Positions 24,360 to 36,786 of a DNA stretch of 64,000 bases are shown one piece after another (positions within the stretch are counted from its first letter, which is position 1; each line of letters starts with the position of its first letter). The translations under genes and the position numbers were made by a program. A model generated the notes under the pieces. The model had not been told where the DNA came from. It did no database searches and was given only the letters and a program-made list of their open reading frames with translations. This DNA is from Fasciolopsis buskii. Its lineage: Eukaryota; Platyhelminthes; Trematoda; Plagiorchiida; Fasciolidae. Location: positions 204,228 through 268,227 of the forward strand of contig LUCM01002499.1 in NCBI GenBank assembly GCA_008360955.1. Direction: 5' to 3'.

Positions 24360-25800
24360 TATTCATTTTCAAAAAATTTTTCACTCTTTTTAGATAAACT
24401 ATAATTTGGTGGAATCGGATGTTTTTCGTTGAGGATAGAATACTCCAACTGTTCTCAGGCGATCATTGGTTAGTGCAATTTAATTAAGGTAATTCCACTT
24501 ACCCCTTTGAGGTGGGCACGAAAACAGCTTTGTATCATGATATATATGTAACTCATGAACAACGAAGGGACAATGTACGGTCGTGGTACCGTCTGCGAAT
24601 TGTTTTTATTGTCCTGCTTAGTCATACTAGCACCGGACTAGTAGGTAAACCGGATCACCGACGATGACGCCCCAAAAATCAGATTGCTTAGCTCATCCAA
24701 CGAGATGGCTCCCCAGAATTTCGTTGAGCCCCCATTGTATTGGATTCTAGTTGTCATGTCGCCAGTCTTCTTAGCTTCACAGCCATGGTCCTAGACACGC
24801 CCTTGACATTCATGTTTGAAAAACGAAAACTTTTGTTCATAAATCCAGGTGGACCATTTTCACTGTTCGTCCATCTTTCTATTTCCTGCTTGAAACGCAA
24901 ATTCCCATGGTGTTTAGTGAGCTGAGGAGAATGAATACGCTTCCTGGTTCGAGGTCCATCTTCATCGGATTGAGCGTCAAAAACAGATTAGCGCTGCGTA
25001 ACATGACGGGTTGCCAATCACATGCGTCAACGGCGCCGATTAAGGCTAATAGTCCTAAGTGTACACTTGATATAATCGAAACCATATGTATCTGGTGCCC
25101 CGCTCTCGACTTGATCTTGATGACTAATCTGATTACCTTTATTTGTGCTACGGTAGAGCAAATCAAACAGAAGTGTGGGCATTCAGTTACTCCGGATGGA
25201 CAGTGTGAAGCATTTGGATTGTGGTTGGTTTTGTTCTCCGTCTTCGTCAATTTCATGTTCCCTCGATTTTCTCAAATGAACTATCCGGAGCGTATCAATA
25301 TATATATATATATATATATATATATTCTGTGTTTTAAACTCAGAATATGAACCAGCTTAACTATACTCACTGGTTTACCACTCCAATCGTAAATTATTCT
25401 TTTCATGTTCCATTCGCTTTGGCTCGACCATAGGAGGGAGGTTTGCTCGTTTTTTTAACAGGGTTTTCTTTGGGTTTATTCCCACAGTGGTTCATGGTGC
25501 ATTTGGAAGTTCAGAGAGTGCGATGATTGACCTACTACTCCCGGCTTTGCACTCTTTAAGTGTTTTCCCAGTATGTTTGACCTCGCCGTCTGCCATGCTA
25601 TTGGAATGACTGTGATAAAGACTGGTGGTGTTGTCAGAAGTCCCATGTCACTGCCACCTGTTAGAATTGGAAGCTACCATCAAAGATCACTTGAGCTGCG
25701 ATTTCCTGACAGTTTGTCCATAATCCTCGAAGTCGTTTTTGTTCCCGCTAGACAAATATAGAACTCATTATAGTAATTAATGAAATAACAATGTACATCG
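24360..25800. other. No recognised gene or element
   Basis: The overlapping frames of 125 and 147 codons at 24879-25350 on opposite strands have no domain signature, and the plus-strand one runs into an AT microsatellite. No splice-bounded exon is supported. Confidence 0.35.
25298..25324. repeat. (AT)n microsatellite
   Basis: Uninterrupted AT dinucleotide run. Confidence 0.95.
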
Positions 25801-25808
25801 TTTTTCAG

Positions 25809-25931
25809 GAAAGGCGCCGCGACCAACAGAGGGCTGCCAAGTGAGAAGGTTGACCGGCGGTTGGAGGATCTGAACCCGTTAATTTCACGTCCAGAAGCCA
25901 CGACCTTATCCCTTTGGCCAGCGCCGGACAG
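25809..25931 (-). repeat. tRNA-derived SINE, family A copy 2
   Basis: The minus strand has an A-box-like TGGCCAAAGGGATAAGG (25920-25904), B box GGGTTCAGATCC (25877-25866) and the family body with CCGCCGGTCAACCTTCTCAC and GGCAGCCCTC. It has the best preserved A box of the three family A copies. Confidence 0.7.
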
Positions 25932-25939
25932 CCAACCTC

Positions 25940-28900
25940 CCGACAAATATGTCTAACACCGCAGTATGACAAACCCGGTCATCTGCTGAATACGTTTATC
26001 TAGGCTCACTTGTTAGTTGTTGATCCAATTGTTTGGATATTTCACAGTTAGGAGCCATCTGCCTACTCCGTTCTATTATAGTCTTTCAGCGTGAGGTTTC
26101 TGCGGCTTGGGTGATACTTGACGTCACAGCTGCATATGAACACTAAGAAGGGGCAGTTACACAATCCCCGTCCCATTTTCCAAGAAAAAATACGGTTCAA
26201 CTTCTTTCTAGTCAGATGCGGAGTAAGCTTCCACCTGAAACGCGTGCTACTGAAAACCCGCCATCATTTAAAATACTACCGTCGACACCTCCCAGACGGT
26301 CTTCCAAATTGCTCTCTATAGCTCACTGGATCGAGCGTACGAGGTTAGTCTGGGATTCTAGGCGACATTGAGATTGTTTTTCATGTCCTGTTGCTGACTG
26401 AAACATTTTCGAAGTACCTCTTGTCCCTTTATCTATGTACTAGACACCCAGCAAAGTCCCGTTCGCATTTGTAATTTTCACAACTATACTCCCAGTTTTT
26501 TCAAGCAGCGCTAGTGCCCCGCCATCCTAGTCTTCCTCCCCTAGCTTTATATATCCCAGCAGTTCTATTTAGTTCTCTTGATGTGCGCAGTAGCACACTC
26601 AGGTAATACAGCCTTTTCGCTTTCTTTTATCCTGCTGTGACCCGTGCCTTCACCTCTGCGTCTCAGACCTAGAGAACCACCTAATTCCATTACCCTTCCC
26701 CTCTTCATCCCATCTAGTAACACCACGATCTCAAGTCTTACTTTTGACCTATCCCTGAACATTTCTGACGACATTCGTGTCTATATTTATGCCGCTGTTA
26801 CTGACCCTTTCCCCTGCCGCTTTATCAGTTTATGATACCCCGCCCCCGATAGTCCGTCCCAGTCCATCAGTCTCACTGATCTGTTTGATGCCCCCAAGAA
26901 GGTAGTCAAAACTTCGACGCTTTCCCTACTTTCTCGTAACCTGGCTTTACCCAGTCCACCCTCTTCTCTCACAACCTCCTATCTCACCCCGGTCAGCTTC
27001 GACTTTTTTGTACCTTCGTAACCAAGAGTAAATATAAAAATTAAGCTGCATGCCTTGGCTCTGCAAACCTGCCTCCTTTCTTCAACTGTATTGCTCACCT
27101 CTGAGTCAAGTCAGAAAACCGCCAATTGGGTGATGTTCCACCTGCCTATTTTAATCAGATCACTGCTCTCTCCTCATTGTACTGCTTTTAGTAATGGCCA
27201 CTATATCAGTAAATACGGTACCACACTGGGCAGCCTGAGATCGGTTCCGCCTGTAGAAACTGGTGTGACCCACCATAATCCATTGGTGGTGTCGCTCCCA
27301 GGCTGTCCCTCTTCTCTTCTCTTCCGTTACAAGTTGTCCGTTCTCTTACATGTTCGCACCGATGCTCCATCTCAAAATTTCCTTGCGCGGTCATCGCGAG
27401 GGCCGTCGTCGTCTAAGCACACTTGGTTACTATGCCGTATCCGGATTCATCGCCGCAAGTACTCCTGGCCGAATAATTCGCTTTCATCTCAGCATATGTG
27501 CGGTCCCGTATCGAGCCGCCTACACCAGCTTCCTTGCCCCAATTCGCAAACCGACACCAAATCGGCCAAATCTACTGCACGAATCATGCATCCACACATT
27601 GCTTCTCTTATTCTCACCAGCATTTAGCCATAGTGGCTAACCCCACCCTATGGTTCTGCCCTGAGTTTTATTTAACTAGCAGCAAAATTGACAAAACTGA
27701 TAACACGAATTTAATGACACTTCAGCCATACTTGTTTTTTTATACATTCGTCCTGCTGTTAAATTCGCCCCCATATTGTTTTATCCTGTATGTCACCAGC
27801 AACTCATCTGTCGCATAGCCACTCCCTCCTATATATTTCCTTCATATTTTGGTCTTGGTGGACACTGCAACCCATATTCGGGACCTTACATGAAAATTTA
27901 CCCTTAGACCATTCCACAATAATTTATGTTGACTAGGCTAATCAGTTTCATGTACATAAACATTTCAACGTTTTTTGCCGTCTTTAAATGGCTACAAAAC
28001 TAGCTTGGTCGGTGTCTCTGAGCTCCCAAACTCCGTTTACCGATGCGTTCCGCCCGATTCCAAATGCGAATTTATTTGATTCAGAAATTATTCATATATT
28101 ATTCCTCTATTCTTTCACTGTTGTCATGATCGTCAGTTTATATTGGTTGCTTTTCATCGGCTCAAGCCACCGGTGCAGGCCGATTGAGCTTTACATTGAA
28201 ATTTCCGCCCCCCCCCCTGAGTGCCATTACATGTGGTTGTCCACTTTCGAGTTTATAGTGCCGCTCTGTTACTTTCTTTCTCAAAATTACTTTGTATCTA
28301 ACAAGTGTACGAACATTTTTATCCTCTTAATTCCATTGTGCACTGTGATCATGCAGCGTCCATGCCTCTCGGGAAACCTCGAAAAACATATTATTGTTAT
28401 TGTTATTATGACAGTCTTGCAAGCGTAAAGCCTCATTCTAACCCGTCTTTGCGACTACTGCACGGACAAACGAAAGTACCGGTCCATCTTTGATCATTTC
28501 TTTATCAAGAAACTTAAAACGATGTAAAATTTTGACCGACAGAAATATTTAGGCAACAACCTTTATTCATAAGTTTGGGCATTCAGCTTTTGGGACAATC
28601 TGGGTATTATTGCCGCTAAATTAGTATTAATTTTCATATTTCGTGTTTGTTTCTAGCATTTCCTAGCTTGCTATGCAACACTGTTTAGGTCTTGAACATG
28701 TACTTGCCTTGCTATTAATTTAGTTCGCATTTGGAATTTCGTAGACACAGTCTCGTTTCTTGGATGGCGATGAAGTATTTTCTACTTACCCAAATTGAAT
28801 TTCCTGGTGAATGCTAAGGGACCTTCTTTGAGGTTGAATTTGATGTTGAACTACAATGACTACTTTATACTAGTGAGATTTGCATGTACAGTGTGACTTT

Positions 28901-29400
28901 GTTTGGCGATGCTCCATAATAGCAAGGGAGAGTATCATTGAAAATTCTAATAAGTCAATGAGCTTTCCAATTTTTTCTTTAATCGGGAAATCAGTCATCG
29001 ATTGACAACCGGCAGCATTAGCAGCCAAAACTACTACATGGTCACAAAAGGGGACTTTACATTCCTGTTTCATCTGCGTGCTTCCCGTATTTTCGGAACA
29101 CAGACATTGATGCATGTCTACTCATGGATTTAACACTCCCATGTACACAGCTCATATCAGTATAATGTGTTCATTGATTTTAAAAAAATAAGGTTACTTA
29201 CTGGTCGGCTTGCAATTAAAGTTTTCAGAACAAGTTAACGCGTCCTTGGCACATTTTCCGTGCTCCTCTATCCGACTGATTCGCCATGAAAACCACCTTG
29301 TGACACACAAATTTCATGTTTACATCTCCAAATCAATTCGTAACCATTCTTTTGTTTGTTTTTAATCTTTTACATCATTCATTATTCGAGCGAAAAAATG
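25940..29400. other. No recognised gene; contains a pyrimidine-rich block
   Basis: Between about 26410 and 28450 the plus strand is clearly enriched in C and T over a long distance. This allows long stop-poor frames, such as a 190-codon one at 27055-27627 rich in Ser, Leu, Pro and Thr. No domain, start context or splice borders support a gene, so I read these frames as a composition effect. Confidence 0.35.
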
Positions 29401-29410
29401 CATCATTTAT

Positions 29411-29492
29411 AGGAGGAGGCAACCAATGGGGAGGTTGACACGTGGTGGGAAGATTCGAACTCGCGACCTTCACATCCGGATACTGATAACAC
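29411..29492 (-). repeat. tRNA-derived SINE, family A copy 3
   Basis: The minus strand has B box GAGTTCGAATCT (29462-29451), followed by CCCACCACGTGTCAACCTCC. It is the most diverged of the three family A copies. Confidence 0.6.
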
Positions 29493-29499
29493 ATTTGTT

Positions 29500-32400
29500 T
29501 GTCCTTCATTAGTGGTTCCACATGCTGCAGTTGTAACATCCGCTGGGACAGCGATCTTCGGAGGATTCAGTGTCCGGCCGAAAAGTGGGACGTGAGCCGG
29601 AGCTCGGTGAGCGTATCAGTCAACTACAGGATATAGGCCACACAACCAAAAGCCGTCAAACCCAAGAACAAGACCAGACAAGGCTTGTACGATGATTTCA
29701 TTCGTAGAATGCAATGAGTGGCTACAACAATGAATTATTCAAATTAGGAAAGGACAGCACACGTTAGACAGTTGCCCTTAGCCGCAGCATGTAAAAACAG
29801 ACTAACCGAACGCATTGTACATGGTAAAGGTTGTGCGTATTTAGCCCGATATCCGATCATCACTTCATACGGCTGAGGAGATTTTACTAAAATTACTCTG
29901 TCTGGAAAAACTGGTTTTTACTAACTCAATTTGTTATCACAACACAACAGGCAATTTCGGAAACAAAATGATGATGAGGTACTCGAGACGTGATTTTTTT
30001 CCACTGAAGCTTCGAAAGACCAAAAAGATGGTGAATTAAAGAAACAAACGAATCATTGTAAAAACTATGCCAAGAAGAAGGTAAGCCAAACAAATGGTGG
30101 CCTTAGGTCAGCTTGTCTTTCAGATAGGTTTCGTAGAAGTTGCATGAGTGCTGCACTTGGGGGGAAGAGTTTCAGTCCTCCAAGACCGATTATTATCTAG
30201 GGAAATAGAGGGAGTTTGAGCAGTCAGTACCGTGATTGATCATGATATATTGACGTTGGTCACAAAGCGGATAAGAGTCCGCCTGTTGTCAAGTGATGTG
30301 CCCTAATTCATATAAGATACCTTTTTAAAATGTTTTCCATCAGTAATCCCGGAGTCCCGAAGCGTTCACTCGACCCAGTGTTTTCCGATTTCTGCTCAGC
30401 AGTTAGTATAAACCAAAAAATAACAAGGAGGTCATGGGGTTTATAGATTTCGATGAGATGCGAAAGGATGCAATGTAACGTAGCACGATTCACATCTGCC
30501 AACCAACGTCGGTAACATTTAGGTGCATTGTGCCCTACCAGTCAATATACAATATTACTCTGAAGAGGTTCCAAAACGCGCACATCAAACCCCATATACT
30601 ATTTGGCTTCCTTGTGACATTGCCTAATAAATGTAATTGTAAATCTACCGAGCCTAAATGGTATATAGATTTCTTAATTGTTCTAAAACCTGCCGCCCTG
30701 TCCACTTTCTGAAAGTTAACCTTCCGTAAATTTGCGCATGCCCGTGGAACGCCTACCGCGTTATGTGCTGGTGTCGGATACAATTAGTGATGAGAGGATG
30801 AACCGGGGTGATCAGTCAGTGACATAGCAAAAGGCAATGAAAACCTTAACCGTATATGTTAGCCTCCCAAGCATGGGTCCATGGAACCCCTGCAAGTGGC
30901 GGTTAGAGATAACAGATTACATAGCCTAATGTCTCAGTTGGTGGCGCTCTTGTATTCGAAATCTTGAAGTTGATTCGTTACCATTTATTCTTCTTTTTCT
31001 TCTTGGATTAGATAGTGTTTTGAGGCAGCGACCAAGACCAATGCGCATTGGTACAAGGTTAACAACTGTAACAACTGAACTGGACTGAACCACTGAGCAT
31101 TGGATTAGTAATCTTCATGACATGAAAGTCTTCCTCTTTTCACTGAACAATGACCCTGGACTACAACGTCATTTGCGAATATTTTTTTCATAAATCAGTC
31201 ACTTAATATACAGCATTCACACTCAGGATGTACGCAGATACTGAGCTCCTTATCGTCTCCTGAAATGACATTCAGAATTGCAACACCAGGGTGATCTTCA
31301 TCGATATTTTTCTCTAACCTGTTGGTTGCGGTAGAACATTCCCTCCGCATCTTCTCCGACGATTTGAGTGTAGTAAACAGATTTTCGCTCAGGACAACAG
31401 ATTACAGTTTCGGAATTCTTGAAGTGGCCCGTGGACTCTTTTGGTCCAGTTTCAGGTTTCCAGCCGACTAGAGGTTTAGAAGCAGAAAAAATATGTTCAT
31501 TCACCTAGGTAGCAATTACAGTTAGCAACCATTATGGCCGCATTCTGCCCTCGATCCTAAGGTTGGTTTAGCTCAACTGGCAGAGTTATCAGTATATCGA
31601 TTGTGTTTCTTCTATAGACTCTTCGACGAAAACCTTCCATCCACAGTCTTGACGCTACAAAATAGATTCTGTTGACATAAACCACTTCGGAGTATAAAAG
31701 TAAGGGGATGTTTGGACAGAACACAACTGGGAACACATACCTGACCAGCGGCAGTAACAGGAAACCGGCCTTTTGCTCCCGGGGAAATTCCGTTCACTTA
31801 TCCAGGTGCTACTTATTTCATATATATACATATATATAATCTGAACCGAGGAACGGGTTCACTTGTTAGTCACTTGAATCCATCAAGCAACTTTATTTCA
31901 CTTCATAATTCCCCCAACTCTAATCCGAGACAATTTTCTAGTACCACTCAAGCGGTTTTGTTGACCCCAACATATGCGCGCATCCTCAAGTAACACGCTT
32001 TGTGCGAAATCACAAGCGTGGAAAGAAGTCGACGCCAACACTAACGGGACTGGCAAAACTCGTGATTCAGCTTCATAAAGCAAGGTGAGAGGATCGGCTT
32101 CTTTGCTTGAGGAACGCCTGGCTGCAACATATATGTAATTCAAACTTCACCATTGTCGATCACATTAGTTTTGCACAGAAACTCACTTACCCGGTTCGTT
32201 AATAAACGTAGTTCATTGCGATTCTGAACAACTTGCCAAAACGCTTATCCTCATGGTTTCTTAGTTGGTTGAACACCACTGTTGTTCTTACGCATTTGAG
32301 CGTGCACTAAATTTTACACATCCCAGTTCATTTTCAATCTGGATAGTTGGACTTTGGATCTCGCAGTAGTCGTGACCCAACATTGTCTGAGTCAGTTGGC

Positions 32401-33890
32401 TTGGTCAAAGCACGTAAGCCAAGTGATCCGGACAAAAATCGATGCACGCTTGGTGTAACAACTCGTCGACTTTTCTACTACAAACTGATGTGCCCGCATT
32501 TCGGTTCATGGGTTTTGTGTTCTTCTGTTCTGAGCACTTAACCGCAGACAGTTTTACTTCATTTGTGAGTCATGCATTTAGGCCCCCAGTCATCGCATTT
32601 TCGCATAGCCACCTTCGGTTCGGCGAAATGGAGACGTTTTCTCGCATCCGTTATGTCCGTTCTCAGGCTGTGATGTACTTCCATGTATCTCAGAGGGTGA
32701 TAACCGAACTGGTAGAGAAAGTATGCCATTTGATTTAAGAAATTTCCGCTCGTGATCTCTAACGTATTCACAAAAAGGCGACAATCAGTCGTATTGGATT
32801 ATCCGACTATCAACTTCTCTGTATGCCAGTCGCAAATGCCTAATCAGAAGTCGAGAACCATCTCAACTCTTATGATACAAGGAGATTTTTAGAGTCAAAA
32901 AAATGGATAATTCGTTGTTGGGACACAAGGGGATGACGCCTTTTGCTCTTTAATCATGGAAGTTTTGGGATCATTCACAAAGGAGTTCTCGATATCTCAA
33001 TCAAGCGAAATTCCCAACACAATGTTTGATACCACTTTCTGGAAGCAAGATAGTTGTCGCAGTCCACTCTCTGATATCTGTTGATTCCGTCTAGCGACTC
33101 CGAGAACAAATCGACCGTCTAACGTCCCACATGAATGTTGTCCTCAAAAATGTAATCGGAAAACATTTACTGTCGAGGTTGATCATTTAGAAAGCGTCGC
33201 ATTGCTTCTCCAAGTAAATCCTATTGTTGGTATTACGAACGCTTTGAGGACGAAGTTATTCAATGTCATTCAGCATCTACCTTCAAAGCAGATGGGGCGG
33301 GATAAATAACGGCCAGTCACTTATGGTGACCGCTAAGTCGAATCTTGGGCTGCTCGTTTCTTCAACATTTTTAACCAATCTACTTCTATGAGATCCCTAC
33401 TTGGTTCGCGGCCCAGATGAACAATTGCTTTTTTTCCTCCTAGCAAAGGTCGTCTGTTTCTTGCCACTCACTCTGGAAACAGCTAACGTTCGCTCCACAT
33501 GGGCATACTTTCAAGAGCTACTGAAATTCGACCCATTAGTAAGATGATGTTCTTACTGGATTTTCAATAACTGTTGGCGTTTTTCACTCAAGCCTAGCAA
33601 TCGACAACCTTTTCGTTTTTTTCACTTGTGGTTTATGTGAAAGACCATGTACCATTGAACGGCAATATGTCTCTGAAGACACACGGCATTTATACGTGCA
33701 CCATTTCTCGGAAAATTAGTCCAGTGACATTTCACTCACCACTTTCTCCCATTTTGGACGAATTCCTTGCAACTGCTATATCGTGGGCAGCTCCCCAACA
33801 TCACACGATTCCCAGCATCACGAGGGCGCTAAAAGTCCACGACAACAGCATTATCACTTTAGTTGTCAGCCAAGAGATGTTCTGCAGTTA
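29500..33890. other. No recognised gene; weak tRNA-like segment
   Basis: A tRNA-like TCAGTTGGTGGCGCTCTTG at about 30936 with TTGATTCGTTACC near 30970 may be a worn SINE head. The region 33150-33890 could contain the decayed 5' part of the Gypsy element that follows, but I cannot recognise Gag or protease motifs there. No host exon is supported. Confidence 0.35.
31819..31839. repeat. Imperfect (AT)n tract
   Basis: AT dinucleotide run interrupted once by a C. Confidence 0.8.
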
Positions 33891-33899
33891 AATTTGTTA

Positions 33900-35185
33900 T
33901 TGGAAATGTGTTGAGAGCGGAAATAATTAGTTCATCGAGTATGCATTAGATCACCTTATTCCACAAGATCCCGAAAAACAATGACGGCCGGCGACGCTTG
34001 GGGATTATCCCATGCTTAATCATACACTTATGTCCGACCGTCACCCAGGACTGTGCACTCACGATTTCTTTAACAGCCTTTGGAGCAAAAGGATTTTACC
34101 AAAGTTTAAGATAATACTGACATGGTCCGACATCGCTGTCATGCTGGGTATTCCAAATGTCACCATTTCAGCACCATTCGATCTCTATGAATTTCTTCGT
34201 ATTCTTTTTCGCCGGTAAACGGCAAGCCTAACTCTCCAGTGGTTCGTGGACTAAGCACCTAGCTTCTAGATTGCCTTCGTGTACATGGATGATGTCTTCT
34301 TCGCTAGTAAAGACGAACACCTGAACATCGTCGCTTCCTTTTTCAAGGCTTCTAGGAGCATAATATCTCCACCATTCCTAAAGACATCACTGGTGTTCCA
34401 TCTATGGACGCTTTTCATCACTACTTTGATGGTGAAAGCATTCGACTGCTGCAGAACAGAGTGAGTGCTGTTTGTGACTACTACGTGTCAAAAACTTTCG
34501 AGAGTCCCTGTCATCTATTGGGCATTATCGACCAGTATCACTGACTTATACTCAGTTGCTCACATACCTTACAACCATTTACAGAGCTTTTAAAATAAAG
34601 GCCGAGTAGGTACCTCTGCCATGGCCACTATTACAGAATTGCAACTTACAGTTAATGGCACAATAAGACCATCGTCGTTTTCCCCTTAAATCTGCACATT
34701 TCAGATATAATATAAATGGGTGTAAACTCTTTAAAATCAATCTCACGAGAAAACAACTTCGATGCATTTTTGAAAATAGAGGTTATATCACCTACACGGA
34801 TCACAAACCCCTGAACTGTATATTTGCCTCCAAAAACAAACCCATATTCTCCAAGAGAAAGTGAAGACACTGATCACATCTTTAGTGCACCACCGGTAAT
34901 AGTTGCATATAGGGAACTGATAATATTGCGGTGGATGCTCCGCCTCATCTAGGTTCGTATCAGCCATCTGACATAATCCCTTGAAGTTAGGTGGATATTA
35001 CGGAGGCACTTTGTCATCATCCCCCCCAACCTGGTGTTGAGATTTTCTCGTCCGCCATAGAGACGGTTTCTTTGTTTATGGTATTTTTACTGGAGAACTC
35101 CTACCGCTGGTTCTTTACTCGGTAAGCATTTAGCTTCTAAGTCTCACCCCGGAGTAAGCCCCTGCATTACACCTGTTTCCGACCG
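33900..35185 (+). mobile_element. Decayed Ty3/Gypsy pol (reverse transcriptase, RNase H, start of integrase)
   Basis: Read on the plus strand with frame changes, the order is that of Ty3/Gypsy pol. The RT fingers are an IIxSSS block (33930), GDYPMLNHT (34007) and 'DRHPGLCTHDF' (34036). The RT palm has 'IPNVTISAPFDLYEFLRILF' (34150), matching the KTA..TPFGLYEFLRMPFGL block. The catalytic box is 'VYMDDVFFASKDEHL' (34279) with both Asp present. The RT thumb is 'LGIIDQYH' (34519) and 'TLQPFTELLK' (34568). RNase H has 'YITYTDHKPLNCIFASK' (34788) and 'GTDNIAVDA' (34915). The integrase zinc-binding start is 'SHPGV' (35142). Stops and indels throughout mark a dead copy. LTRs were not found. It lies 1.6 kb downstream of the homeobox gene's stop codon. 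Confidence 0.85.
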
Positions 35186-36442
35186 CCATGTTTGACCTAA
35201 TGGAATCAGAAATATTCGTGTTTCGGCAAAACGTGTATCTCATATGAGCTAAGTAAGATTGATTAGCGCTTCCAATCGTTGCTTTCCTGAATCCGCACTG
35301 TTAATGGACTCTTTCACACCTCTTCCTAGAAGTAGCTGGACCCCTAGCACCAACCGATGACTATTGTTTTCTCCTAAGATGTGTTGATCGTTCCATTCGT
35401 TAGACAACGGCCGTTTCCAATACTGAAATCTCCATCGAAGTAGTTTCCAAAGGCTGGATATTTGCAACTGGTGTTCCTTCTCAGGTTATTTCGAGTGGCG
35501 ATCTAGTTCCTGAAGAAGGGAGGCTGGACCCCTTCATAGACGTTTGACTCTTCACGCTCTCACTACAACTTTCAGTGGAATGTTTTTTGAACCCGTTGGT
35601 TTTACACTGATTTGCCCTATGCTCTGAGAGGGGTACACTGAACAGCTTGCACTGAATTTTATTCAATCAAACTCACGTTCACTCAGAATATTGGAATTCC
35701 TAACTTCTTAAAATCCCTGACACACTATCGATCAAGTCAAATGACTAGATCGAAATACGACAGCGTCGGAGTATGAATCTGATACAAACAGGAAACATCC
35801 GTTTTGCGAGAAAATGCTGTTGTCTTTCTGCCACAAGACTAGTCGATTCTCTGCACCACATCAGACAACGATTTCCACACTCAATGACACAGCTCGACGG
35901 AAATCGTACAGTATCATTCATTAAAAACAATTCAGGTTTGGTGCCGTTCTCAGGACTAGTGCAAATGTGTTCGCCATAGCGTGTGGAACCAAATCGTCTG
36001 AGTACATTGTACAATTGTTGGACACACGTGTTAGCTGGCCGATGCTTTGAAGTTCACAGTAACGCTGGATATTCCAGCACCGCAGTCACTAATGGAGGAG
36101 CATTACTTATTCCTTATAAGACACTAGCCGAAAAAGTTTGACGTGAAGCTAGTTTTCGATTATCATTAGGCTCGGAAGCATCATGATCCAACGTTGTCAA
36201 AGCATTCAGTTCACTATCTTGTTTGTTTCCATACTAAGAACTCCTTGTCATTCATTAGGCTGAAAATCCAACATCTTCATCTGCAATAGATTTGCTTATC
36301 TATTCCCGAAAGTTTGTTAACGGGAAACGACCATTTCCAAATCTTGCTATCTTCATGCAACTCGACAGCAGTCACAATTCATTACTGGCGGTATCCAGGA
36401 GAACTAAAGAGACTGATAAATAGATTCGTATTATGCATATTA

Positions 36443-36464
36443 GTAGGTCTTTTAGTAGACCTAC
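36443..36464. other. Perfect 8-bp hairpin
   Basis: GTAGGTCT (36443-36450), a six-base loop and AGACCTAC (36457-36464) form a perfect stem. It lies about 320 bp beyond the homeobox stop codon, just upstream (in minus-strand sense, downstream) of the ATTAAA candidate. Confidence 0.6.
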
Positions 36465-36470
36465 CTGCTA

Positions 36471-36476
36471 TTTAAT
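36471..36476 (-). terminator. Candidate polyadenylation signal ATTAAA
   Basis: A common variant of AATAAA on the coding strand of the homeobox gene, about 310 bp after its stop codon. Position is the only support. Confidence 0.25.
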
Positions 36477-36786
36477 TCGGTTGAAAAAGAACTGGCAGTT
36501 TGAGGTCAGTAATTCAAGGAAGTTGAGAGGACGTCAGTCAGACAGAGACAAATGTAGTTACTAAGACAGTAGTGTTTATCAAACACCAGTGTTAGAAGGT
36601 TATCACACATTTTCAACAATTAGTTAAGAGGGAGGAGTGGAAAGAATTCACTGGCCCTAATCTTTTTTGAGGATTGATATGATTGTGGTTTGTTTAAGTA
36701 TTTTTTACCTGAAATGTGCATCCGCTCAGCCCACAGTCGACGGATGGGCCGGTTAAAGCCATCACGCCTATGTGGGGTTTTAGTGT

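Larger units (their letters stand above)
35200..36786. other. 3' flank of the homeobox gene
   Basis: No gene is supported. The 3' untranslated region of the minus-strand homeobox gene should fall in the right part. The nearest polyadenylation-like hexamer I see is ATTAAA at 36476-36471. Confidence 0.4.

Noticed and set aside
27055..27627. 190-codon plus-strand gene
   Set aside because: It lies in a pyrimidine-rich block, has no domain or splice borders, and overlaps similar open frames in other phases.
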